A stretch of DNA of 12,780 nt from Betaproteobacteria bacterium (GTDB lineage: Bacteria; Pseudomonadota; Gammaproteobacteria; Burkholderiales; Burkholderiaceae_E), in assembly GCA_009922405.1 (NCBI GenBank), contig RFVZ01000052.1, forward strand, positions 1 through 12,780, in the 5' to 3' direction. This document shows, piece by piece, positions 1 to 6,259 of this stretch. Position 1 is the stretch's first letter. Each line of letters opens with the position of its first letter. Below the pieces are notes generated by a model that did not search any database, was not told the origin of the DNA, and worked only from the letters and a program-made list of their open reading frames with translations. The translations under genes and the position numbers were made by a program.

Positions 1-203
1 CTTCCCGGAGTTGTTGTGGCACTACCACCCGACCCACCCGGGCCACTGGGCTTGGCGGGTGCTTGTGCTCCAGTTGCGGCGCCAAAGGCAGCACTCAACG
101 CAGCACTCACTTCACCAGTTTTTGACTCTTTCCAGGCGAGCCCACCAATCAAGACCATTCCCACCAGGGAAATGATTAGGACAGAAACATTTCGACTTCT
201 CAC
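1..203 (-). CDS. N-terminus of an exported or membrane-anchored protein, cut by the window edge
   Basis: Reading the minus strand from a GTG at 203 gives 67 codons with no stop before the window edge. The protein starts with a short basic stretch (residues 2-5, RSRN). A hydrophobic segment follows (about residues 6-23, VSVLIISLVGMVLIGGLA), then a Ser/Ala/Gly/Pro-rich stretch to residue 67. This is a signal anchor or signal peptide followed by a flexible linker. The pattern is common at the N-terminus of RND/HlyD-type periplasmic adaptor proteins, but no diagnostic domain lies in the window, so function stays open. No ATG is usable: the two nearby ATGs on this strand (259-230 region and 188) run quickly into stops. 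The GTG is preceded by GGGTGG only three bases away, so the exact start is uncertain. It is divergent from the aminotransferase gene with about 45 bp between the starts. Confidence 0.5.
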   Translation of the reverse strand, partial: MRSRNVSVLIISLVGMVLIGGLAWKESKTGEVSAALSAAFGAATGAQAPAKPSGPGGSGGSATTTPG

Positions 204-248
204 AAGCCCACCCAAAAAACAACTTGAATTAACCCGATAGCATAGTGA

Positions 249-1472
249 ATGTTTGATCAAAACAGCGAATTAATGCAGCCCGAATTGTCCTCATTCCCTG
301 CCGCCATAGCCCGGCCTGAAGTTCGGGCGCTGAGCGAAAGCCGGATTCGACTGGTCGCCAATGCCGCCATGGGGCGCGAGGATGTCCTGCCGTTCTGGTT
401 TGGAGAACCGGATGGCGTCACACCCTTGGCCATCCGTGAGGCGGCCAAACATTCCCTTGATGCCGGCGACACTTTTTATGGCCCGACATTGGGTTTGCCC
501 GCATTGCGGGAATCGCTTGCGGGTTACCTCAGCCAGTTGCACCGTTCGGTCGATGTCGCTCGGGTCGCGATCACCAACTCAGGCGTCAACGGATTGATGC
601 TTGCGTGCCAGGCGATCCTGTCGCCTGGAGACCGGGTAGTCGCGGTCGTACCGCTTTGGCCAAATCTGGTCGAAATCCCTGCGATCCTGGGTGCTGTCGT
701 CGATCGGGTGGCCCTCTCGCTGAACCCGCAAAGCCAACGGTGGCATCTGGATCTGGACGCTTTGCTGGCGCGCCTCACACCTGGCACCCGCGCGGTGTTG
801 ATCAATTCGCCTAACAATCCGACCGGCTGGGTGATGAGTGCGCAGGATCAAGCAAGGCTACTGACCCATTGCCGCCACCTTGGGATCTGGATTTTGTCGG
901 ATGAGGCCTACGAACGACTTGTTTTTTCGCCGGTCGAGTCCGCCAGTGCGCCGTCCATGCTGGATATCGCGCACCCGGAGGACGCCCTGATCGTCGCCAA
1001 TACGTTTTCCAAAACCTGGCAAATGACGGGCTGGCGCCTTGGTTGGCTGGTCACGCCGACCGCATTAATCGGCGACCTCGGAAAGCTGATTGAATTTAAT
1101 ACCTCCTGCGCTCCGACTTTCATTCAGAAAGCCGGCGTCATCGCCGTCGAAACTGGCGAGCCCGACCTGGCGGCCTTCAGACAGCGGTTAATCAACGGTC
1201 GAGAAACCCTGTTGACCGCATTAGAGGCGATCCCTGGCATCACCGCCGGGATTCCAGACGGTGCGATGTACGCATTCTTCAAGGTGGAGGGTACCCTCGA
1301 CAGCGTAGCTTTGGCGCAGGCCCTGGTCCAGACCGTCGGACTTGGACTAGCCCCTGGCTCTGCCTTTGGCCCGGAGGGAGAGGGCTGGTTGCGCTGGTGT
1401 TTTGCCCGCCCGCGCGTTCTGCTCCTCGAGGGCATTGAGCGCCTGAAAAAGGGCATCGCTTCTCGGGAGTGA
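249..1472 (+). CDS. PLP-dependent class I/II aminotransferase
   Basis: This is a 407-residue fold-type I PLP enzyme, the usual length for aspartate/aromatic aminotransferase relatives. Motifs visible are SPNNPTGW (187-194, with the cofactor-binding Asn at 190), SDEAY (217-221, with Asp218 expected to pair with the pyridine nitrogen), and NTFSKTWQMTGWRLGW (251-266), where Lys255 is the predicted Schiff-base lysine and Arg263 the phosphate-contacting arginine. Arg382 in LRWCFA is the likely substrate carboxylate-binding arginine. It transfers amino groups between an amino acid and a 2-oxo acid in the cytoplasm; the sequence alone does not tell which amino acid. The ATG at 249 has no strong ribosome binding site, and the ATG at 273 is an equally possible start because conserved sequence begins well after both. 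The gene stands alone between a divergent and a convergent neighbour. Confidence 0.93.
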   Translation: MFDQNSELMQPELSSFPAAIARPEVRALSESRIRLVANAAMGREDVLPFWFGEPDGVTPLAIREAAKHSLDAGDTFYGPTLGLPALRESLAGYLSQLHRSVDVARVAITNSGVNGLMLACQAILSPGDRVVAVVPLWPNLVEIPAILGAVVDRVALSLNPQSQRWHLDLDALLARLTPGTRAVLINSPNNPTGWVMSAQDQARLLTHCRHLGIWILSDEAYERLVFSPVESASAPSMLDIAHPEDALIVANTFSKTWQMTGWRLGWLVTPTALIGDLGKLIEFNTSCAPTFIQKAGVIAVETGEPDLAAFRQRLINGRETLLTALEAIPGITAGIPDGAMYAFFKVEGTLDSVALAQALVQTVGLGLAPGSAFGPEGEGWLRWCFARPRVLLLEGIERLKKGIASRE

Positions 1473-1502
1473 CCCTAACTGACTGACGGCTACTGCTCGC
1501 TG

Positions 1503-2309
1503 CTACTCGCCCATGTCACGGTTAGTTGGCGGGGCGGCCACGACGCGACCGACCGCCGCCTTGCTAGTGCGCTTCCAGGCGGGTCCGATCATGCGCATGC
1601 CCTGGACGCGTTTTACTGCGGCCAAAAAGTAAACAGCGCCGCAAATCGGCCACCATCGGTCGCCCGCTTTTTCGAGGATTGCACTGCGGGCAAGCCACTG
1701 ATCCGAGCGACATGGGGGGGCGTAGCAACCAAACCGCCCACGGTCGAGATCAAATGACAATAATTTGAACCAATCCCGCAAGCGAGGCACGCTCAGCATC
1801 CGGCAGGGCCGCGGCAGGTAATCCGGTAAAATCCCGCGGGCAAGGCCTTGGCGCATCCCCCAAAGGCTGACTGGGTTGAAGCCCGAGATCATCAGCCGTC
1901 CTTCGGCTCGCAAGACCCGGTCAACCTCTCTCAATATCTGATGAGGATCCTCCGCGAATTCGAGCAAATGGGGCAGAACCACCAGATCCAACGAGCCCGT
2001 TTCAAAGGGCAATTCTTCGGGGCGCTCAATCAGTACGGAACCCTCGCAGTACGATTGTGTTGGGTGTGTTCCCACCAACTCTGGGGTCGGGGCGCAGAAG
2101 ACGCGAAGTGGCATCCGGCTTTCGCGCAGGGCCGGCAAAGCGGCCAGGCCAATCTGAACAGCATGAAATCCGAAAAAGTCACAGACCGTTCGGTCATACT
2201 GTGCTTGTTGCCATTGCAGCACGTAGCGCCCCGGCGGGGACCCCAACCACTCCGTCCAAGCGCTCAGCTTGTCTTGGGCTGGCTCTACGTTCACTTGTTG
2301 TTCCGACAT
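1503..2309 (-). CDS. Class I SAM-dependent methyltransferase, YafS-like
   Basis: The 268-residue protein carries a partial methyltransferase-11 type domain: LPFETGSLDLVVLPHLLEF (100-118) is the post-II/motif-IV region, DPHQILREVDRVLRAEGRL (121-139) the following helix and strand, and ISGFNPVSLWG (141-151) a signature of the YafS-like group found next to rnhA/gloB/mltD in many proteobacteria. The usual glycine-rich SAM-binding motif I is not evident near residues 50-75, which fits this group as I know it. The substrate is unknown. The C-terminus (from about 230) is basic. The ATG at 2309 lacks a good Shine-Dalgarno. The gene is divergent from mltD and convergent with the aminotransferase (30 bp gap). 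In E. coli yafS lies beside gloB and mltD; here no gloB is present between the methyltransferase and mltD. Confidence 0.85.
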   Translation of the reverse strand: MSEQQVNVEPAQDKLSAWTEWLGSPPGRYVLQWQQAQYDRTVCDFFGFHAVQIGLAALPALRESRMPLRVFCAPTPELVGTHPTQSYCEGSVLIERPEELPFETGSLDLVVLPHLLEFAEDPHQILREVDRVLRAEGRLMISGFNPVSLWGMRQGLARGILPDYLPRPCRMLSVPRLRDWFKLLSFDLDRGRFGCYAPPCRSDQWLARSAILEKAGDRWWPICGAVYFLAAVKRVQGMRMIGPAWKRTSKAAVGRVVAAPPTNRDMGE

Positions 2310-2338
2310 CGCGTTAGCATCCGGTCACCGCAGATTGC

Positions 2339-2342
2339 AGGA
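2339..2342 (+). promoter_or_regulatory. Shine-Dalgarno-like AGGA before the ATG at 2351
   Basis: AGGA lies eight bases before the ATG at 2351, a normal spacing. It is the best ribosome-binding match in the interval between the methyltransferase start and the mltD signal peptide. It serves the short ORF at 2351-2428, not the mltD ATG at 2428 directly. Confidence 0.4.
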
Positions 2343-2350
2343 TACGCTTG

Positions 2351-2428
2351 ATGACACCGTTTTTGACCCCGAGCACGCCCGTGAGCCGATTGCGCCACTC
2401 CGTCGCCGCCCTCGTTCCGCATCGCTAA
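2351..2428 (+). CDS. Possible 25-codon leader peptide overlapping the mltD start
   Basis: A short ORF starts with ATG at 2351 behind an AGGA and encodes 25 residues (starting MTPFLTPSTPVSRLRHSV). Its TAA at 2426-2428 shares a base with the mltD ATG in the sequence TAATG. Such an overlap is typical of translational coupling, and mltD has no good ribosome binding site of its own. The peptide has no recognisable domain. It could be a leader that delivers ribosomes to mltD, or a chance ORF in GC-rich DNA. A frameshift that split an N-terminal extension of MltD is less likely because a normal signal peptide begins exactly at 2428. Confidence 0.3.
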   Translation: MTPFLTPSTPVSRLRHSVAALVPHR

Positions 2429-4380
2429 TGCGGCGCTGGCTCTGGGCCCTCCTCGCGTTCGCGCAACTCGCCACCGCGCAGGGTGTTGACGACGCACCAG
2501 TCGAGAAAATGTCGTCCGAAGCCAAGGCCGAGGCCGAGGCCTCAGCCCCGAGCCCGAACCGATCGGCCGAGCCCGTCACTCCCGAATCGGTGGGCAGAGA
2601 AACGTTCGCCCCAGACCCCGAGAATAGCCGTGGCGTCTCAACCACCAGTCAGCCCGCTGCATTGGTAGCACCGGCGTCTTCAATATCGGCATCGACATCG
2701 ACATCGACCTCTGCAACACCAACCGGCCCAGCGCTGAATCGGGACTTGTGGGACCGAATCAGGGCGGGTTATCGGCTGCCAGAGCTCAGTAGCCCGCTGG
2801 TGGCTAACTATGAGCGCCTATATCTTTCCCGTCCTGACGCGCTCAAGCGCATGTTCGAGCGCGGCGGACGCTACTTGTTCTTTATCGTTGAAGAGATCGA
2901 ACGGCGCGGATTACCCAGTGAACTTGCGCTGCTGCCATTTGTAGAAAGCGCGATGAATCCGGTTGCGATGTCGTCAGCGAAAGCGGCCGGCCTCTGGCAG
3001 TTCATTCCCTCCACTGGAAGAAATTACGATCTGTCCCAGAACTGGTGGGTCGACCAGCGTCGAGACGTTTTGCAGTCCACCAACGCCGCCCTGGGGTATC
3101 TCACCCGGATCTACGAAATGCAGGGTAACGACTGGTTCCTGGCATTGGCGTCCTACAACTGGGGCGAAGGTGCGGTCCAGAGAGCCATGCGCAAAAATGC
3201 GGCGCGCGGGCGTCCGACGGATTACCTGTCACTCGACATGCCCAACGAGACCCGGCACTACGTGCCTAAACTAATGGCGCTGCGCAATATCGTCGCGCGC
3301 GCACAGACCACCGGGTTTGAACTACCCGACATCCCGAACGAACCCTATTTCGCAACCCTTGAAAAGCTGCGCCCGATTGACCTGAGCCTTGCAGCGCGGT
3401 TTGCCGGCATGACCGTCGGAGAATTCCTGGCCCTCAACCCAGCGCACAATCGCCCGGTCATTACGGCCAGTCGCAACAACGTAATCATTTTGCCGACCGA
3501 ACGGGTGCAGGGATTTATGGAGGCGATGGACCAGCATGCAAGCGCACGCAAACCGCTAGCCTCATGGCAACCCCTGACGATTCGCCCGGGTGAAACCATC
3601 GACGCCGTCGCCCGCCGATCGGGTCTGAGTGGTCACGAATTACGGCGAGCCAACGGTCTTAACACCCAAGCCCGCCTGCTGCCTGGAACCCGAATCCTCG
3701 CGCCGCAGAAGGAAGTTCAGGACGAGACCTTGGTGGAGCAGTTCATCGCACCACGGGTCTACGAATTGGTCGATACGCCCGCCCAACGCCATCTGGTCGG
3801 TCGGCAAGAGAATATGCAGTCGATCGCCAATCGATATGGCATCACCGTCGCCGCGCTGAGGGCCTGGAACGGTCTGCGCGACACCGCCCGACGCGGTATG
3901 CGCCTAATTGTTAGGCCGGCTCAATCGCAAACTGTGGTGACGACCGAGTACGGTGACCGCCAGATCGTCAAGGTCGCTCTCGCGGAACCCGATCCGCTAC
4001 CGCCAGTCCCGCAGTCAAGCGCCAAATCGTCGCCATCTGCCCCGATTGCGCCGATGGTCACCGCCAAAGCCCCGACAAACCCAGTCGCAGCGCCAGCGAT
4101 TGGCCCGCTCAGAACGGCGGCGGTATCAAACACTGCCGCAGCTCCCCGATCCGAGCGCGTGCCAGAGCCCAAACGAGAGTCAAACCTCAAAGGCCGAACA
4201 GCTTCAGCGCCGCCTGTTATCGCAAAAGGCCAGCCAGCCAAGGCCGAAAATCCTCGGGGCGCGCGCCGCGCCGGCCAACGAGAGTCCGTCAAAGCGCCGC
4301 CCCCCGTTAAGGCGACCGAGCCGAAGGGTGCCCGCAAAGCCGCCCCTGCTTTACGCGGCCGCCCCGCGCGTCAGCGCTGA
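2428..4380 (+). CDS. mltD: Membrane-bound lytic murein transglycosylase D with two LysM domains
   Basis: This lytic transglycosylase cleaves the MurNAc-GlcNAc bond of peptidoglycan in the periplasm, forming 1,6-anhydro-MurNAc ends. From the ATG at 2428 the product has 650 residues. A signal peptide (MRRWLWALLAFAQLATA) comes first; there is no lipobox, unlike E. coli MltD. A low-complexity Ala/Ser/Glu/Pro linker runs to about residue 103. The SLT catalytic domain (about 142-292) has LPFVES with catalytic Glu173, GLWQFIPSTGR, NWWVDQRRD and LALASYNWGEGAV. A connector follows, then LysM domains at about 380-425 and 453-497 that bind glycan. Residues 498-650 form a Pro/Ala/Lys/Arg-rich basic tail, longer than usual for MltD. 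The frame stays open upstream to an ATG at 2269, but the signal peptide and the overlap with the methyltransferase gene argue for 2428. fabI follows after 27 bp. Confidence 0.93.
   Translation: MRRWLWALLAFAQLATAQGVDDAPVEKMSSEAKAEAEASAPSPNRSAEPVTPESVGRETFAPDPENSRGVSTTSQPAALVAPASSISASTSTSTSATPTGPALNRDLWDRIRAGYRLPELSSPLVANYERLYLSRPDALKRMFERGGRYLFFIVEEIERRGLPSELALLPFVESAMNPVAMSSAKAAGLWQFIPSTGRNYDLSQNWWVDQRRDVLQSTNAALGYLTRIYEMQGNDWFLALASYNWGEGAVQRAMRKNAARGRPTDYLSLDMPNETRHYVPKLMALRNIVARAQTTGFELPDIPNEPYFATLEKLRPIDLSLAARFAGMTVGEFLALNPAHNRPVITASRNNVIILPTERVQGFMEAMDQHASARKPLASWQPLTIRPGETIDAVARRSGLSGHELRRANGLNTQARLLPGTRILAPQKEVQDETLVEQFIAPRVYELVDTPAQRHLVGRQENMQSIANRYGITVAALRAWNGLRDTARRGMRLIVRPAQSQTVVTTEYGDRQIVKVALAEPDPLPPVPQSSAKSSPSAPIAPMVTAKAPTNPVAAPAIGPLRTAAVSNTAAAPRSERVPEPKRESNLKGRTASAPPVIAKGQPAKAENPRGARRAGQRESVKAPPPVKATEPKGARKAAPALRGRPARQR
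2521..2538 (+). repeat. GCCRAG hexanucleotide repeat, three copies
   Basis: GCCAAG-GCCGAG-GCCGAG lies in frame in mltD and encodes alternating Ala and Lys/Glu in the linker behind the signal peptide. It is a simple in-frame expansion. Confidence 0.6.
2685..2708 (+). repeat. ATCGRC hexanucleotide repeat, four copies
   Basis: ATCGGC followed by three exact ATCGAC copies lies in frame in mltD and encodes the Ser/Thr-rich stretch SASTSTSTS just before the catalytic region. Changes in copy number would lengthen or shorten the linker by two residues without breaking the frame. Confidence 0.7.
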
Positions 4381-4407
4381 CCCCACCCTTACTTCAACTG
4401 AGACATC

Positions 4408-5220
4408 ATGGGTTTTCTTGCCGGCAAACGCATCCTGATCACGGGACTGCTTTCGAACCGATCAATCGCCTACGGAATCGCAAAAGTCTGCCACCGAGAG
4501 GGGGCTGAATTGGCATTCACGTATCAGAATGAGCGGTTTAGGGAACGAATCGCGGGGCTCGCCGCCGACTTTGGTTCGACCATCACCCTGCCCTGTGATG
4601 TTGCCGAAGACGCTCAAATTGACCAACTGTATGAGGCACTGGCCAAGCATTGGCCCGACGGATTTGACGGGTTGGTGCACGCCATCGCGTTTGCGCCCCG
4701 AGAAGCGATCGCAGGCGAGTTTCTCGCAGGAGCTACCCGCGAATCGTTTCGGATCGCACATGACATTTCCGCTTACAGCTTTGTCGCATTGGCGCGAGGT
4801 GCCCTTCCTGCCATGCAGGGCAGACGCGGCGCCATGCTCACGCTGTCCTATCTCGGCGCGGTTCGCATGGTCCCGAACTACAACACGATGGGGCTTGCGA
4901 AAGCCTCTCTCGAGGCGTCAGTGAGGTATCTGGCAGAAGCGGTTGGCCATCAGGGAATCCGTGTGAATGGCATCTCGGCTGGCCCGATCCGCACCCTCGC
5001 CGCGAGCGGAATCAAAGGCTTCTCCGGCATTTTGGATGTGGTCGCGAAAAACGCACCGCTACGCCGCAACGTCACCACAGAAGAGGTGGGCAACGTTGCC
5101 GCCTTCTTGCTGTCCGATCTAGCCGGTGGAGTCACCGCTGAAATCACCTACGTCGACGCTGGCTTTTCCACCTCGATGGGGAGCGCAGTTGGCGCCAGCT
5201 CACAGCCTGAACTAACGTAG
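4408..5220 (+). CDS. fabI: Enoyl-[acyl-carrier-protein] reductase (NADH), FabI type
   Basis: FabI carries out the last reduction of each fatty acid elongation cycle, turning trans-2-enoyl-ACP into acyl-ACP with NADH in the cytoplasm; it is the target of triclosan-type inhibitors. The 270-residue protein is an atypical short-chain dehydrogenase. It shows the FabI nucleotide-binding pattern ITGLLSNRSIAYGIA (11-25), the CDV motif (63-65) that contacts adenine, HAIAFAP (91-97), and the catalytic set Tyr148 (LSYLG), Tyr158 and Lys165 in NYNTMGLAKAS. AGPIRTLAASGI (191-202) covers the substrate-binding loop, and the C-terminus has ITYVDAGFS. Length and motifs are normal and nothing is missing. The start at 4408 has only a weak GAG behind it. 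It lies 27 bp after mltD and may share its transcript. Its stop codon lies inside a four-copy 11-bp repeat. Confidence 0.96.
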   Translation: MGFLAGKRILITGLLSNRSIAYGIAKVCHREGAELAFTYQNERFRERIAGLAADFGSTITLPCDVAEDAQIDQLYEALAKHWPDGFDGLVHAIAFAPREAIAGEFLAGATRESFRIAHDISAYSFVALARGALPAMQGRRGAMLTLSYLGAVRMVPNYNTMGLAKASLEASVRYLAEAVGHQGIRVNGISAGPIRTLAASGIKGFSGILDVVAKNAPLRRNVTTEEVGNVAAFLLSDLAGGVTAEITYVDAGFSTSMGSAVGASSQPELT

Positions 5221-5252
5221 AACTGACGCAGAATTGACGCAGAAATGACGTA
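5209..5252 (+). repeat. Four tandem 11-bp repeats, consensus GAANTGACGYA
   Basis: The copies are GAACTAACGTA (5209-5219), GAACTGACGCA (5220-5230), GAATTGACGCA (5231-5241) and GAAATGACGTA (5242-5252). They differ at only a few positions. The first copy covers the last fabI codons and most of its TAG stop; the others are non-coding. The period is close to one helical turn, so a protein binding each copy would sit on one DNA face. They may equally be a simple tandem duplication. Confidence 0.85.
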
Positions 5253-5306
5253 AGGAAGTCACTCGAAAGTCGTCCTTATCTTTCAAATCCCTAGATTAAT
5301 TTCAAG

Positions 5307-5531
5307 ATGAAAACGAAACTCGCCCCGCTCGCTAGTCCTCTCGTTACCCCGCCATTCAACCGTCGCTCCAGTGTTTCGCCACTAATATCGGTGATCCTGC
5401 TGGTCACCCTTTCAGGCTGCAGTGTCCTGGCAGCCCCATGCCGGATTTCGGCCGCAGTCGTTAAAACAGTCCCCGTCGTCGGCAAAGTGGTTGCCGTTCC
5501 ACTGGATGCTTGTGCGGACATCATCGACTGA
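5307..5531 (+). CDS. Small putative lipoprotein, first gene of the ABC transporter unit
   Basis: The 74-residue product has an N-terminal signal with a hydrophobic core (about residues 25-36) ending in a lipobox, LSGC, with Cys38 as the predicted lipidated residue. The mature part is only 37 residues: a CRISAAVVKTVPVVGKVVAVP core followed by DACADIID. It resembles a family of very short proteobacterial lipoproteins ending in D-A-C-A-x-x-I/V-D whose function is unknown to me. Two further cysteines (45 and 69) could form a disulfide. The 37-residue signal is longer than usual because of an extended polar N-region. The stop TGA shares its last base with the ATG of the ABC ATPase (TGATG at 5529-5533), pointing to coupled translation. 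An outer-membrane or periplasmic role beside the transporter is inference. Confidence 0.75.
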   Translation: MKTKLAPLASPLVTPPFNRRSSVSPLISVILLVTLSGCSVLAAPCRISAAVVKTVPVVGKVVAVPLDACADIID

Positions 5532-6259
5532 TGGTGGCGACGCCACCGGGCGACTGCGCGCTGTTTGTTCGGGGCGTCGGCCGACTGCACCGTGGTGCCC
5601 GACCGGGGCAAAACGACCGCTGGGTATTGCGCGAGATCGACCTCAAGGTCAACTGTGGTGAATGCGTCGCCATTGTTGGGGAGTCTGGCGTCGGCAAATC
5701 GACTCTAATGCACCTCATTGCAGGACTCGATCGCCCCGACGCGGGGTCGATCGAGCTTCGTGATGGCGATCAGATGGTCCGGGTTGATCAACTGGAAACC
5801 GATGCTGCCGCGCGCCTGCGCGGACGTCTGATCGGATTCGTTTTCCAGGCGTTCCACCTGATCCCACATCTGAATGTTCTGCAGAATATTGCGCTGCCCC
5901 ACCTGCTTGGCGGTGGCAACGAGCGGACTGCGCACGAAGCGGCGGCGGACCTGATGGGGCGACTTGGATTGGGCGATCGACTGCGCGCGCTGCCGGGTGA
6001 ACTGTCGGGCGGCGAGCAACAACGCGTTGCACTCGCCCGGGCGCTCATTCACCGCCCGCAAATCATCTTGGCCGACGAACCGACCGGCAACCTGGATCCA
6101 CATTCAGCTGAACGTGCGCTGACCTTGTTGCGCGCCGAAGCCCGCGCGGTTGGCTCATCGATCCTCATGGTCACTCATTCGACCCAGGCGGCCGCAGGCG
6201 CCGACCGTACCCTCCGCCTTGAGCCCAATCGACTGGTTGATCAAACCGCTCGCCGATGA
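5531..6259 (+). CDS. ABC transporter ATP-binding protein (LolD/MacB-like, AttE-type)
   Basis: This 242-residue ATPase powers the FtsX-type permease encoded next to it, at the cytoplasmic face of the inner membrane. All nucleotide-binding motifs are intact: Walker A GESGVGKST (50-58), Q-loop glutamine 106 in FVFQAFHLIPHLNV, signature LSGGEQ (158-163), Walker B IILADE with Asp182 and Glu183, D-loop GNLD, and the switch His216 in VTHSTQ. The Q-loop wording and overall length match the LolD/MacB group, whose members act on lipoproteins, peptides or other molecules by mechanotransmission rather than by a classical channel. The frame is open to an ATG at 5510, inside the lipoprotein gene; 5531 is preferred because it gives the TGATG overlap with that gene and a normal N-terminus. 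The stop overlaps the permease start. Confidence 0.93.
   Translation: MVATPPGDCALFVRGVGRLHRGARPGQNDRWVLREIDLKVNCGECVAIVGESGVGKSTLMHLIAGLDRPDAGSIELRDGDQMVRVDQLETDAAARLRGRLIGFVFQAFHLIPHLNVLQNIALPHLLGGGNERTAHEAAADLMGRLGLGDRLRALPGELSGGEQQRVALARALIHRPQIILADEPTGNLDPHSAERALTLLRAEARAVGSSILMVTHSTQAAAGADRTLRLEPNRLVDQTARR

Noticed and set aside
16..240. Plus-strand 74-codon ORF at the left edge
   Set aside because: Its product is a Pro/Ala-rich sequence without a motif; the minus strand of the same DNA encodes a sensible signal-anchor and linker, so this is a shadow.
1473..1502. Terminator hairpin between the convergent aminotransferase and methyltransferase genes
   Set aside because: A GTGAC/GTCAC pairing exists but needs a loop of more than 40 bases and has no T-run.
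1848..2351. 167-codon plus-strand ORF antisense to the methyltransferase
   Set aside because: The opposite strand encodes a methyltransferase with recognisable motifs; the translated sequence here has no domain character.
2269..2427. N-terminal extension of MltD to the ATG at 2269
   Set aside because: It would overlap the divergent methyltransferase coding region and place 53 polar residues before a clear signal peptide.
3953..4438. 161-codon plus-strand ORF overlapping the mltD tail and fabI start
   Set aside because: It is a shifted frame of the low-complexity mltD tail, rich in Arg/Ser/Pro, and would overlap the fabI start.
5231..5306. Sigma-70 promoter using TTGACG at 5234-5239
   Set aside because: The hexamer is part of the tandem repeat and no acceptable -10 element lies 16-18 bases downstream.
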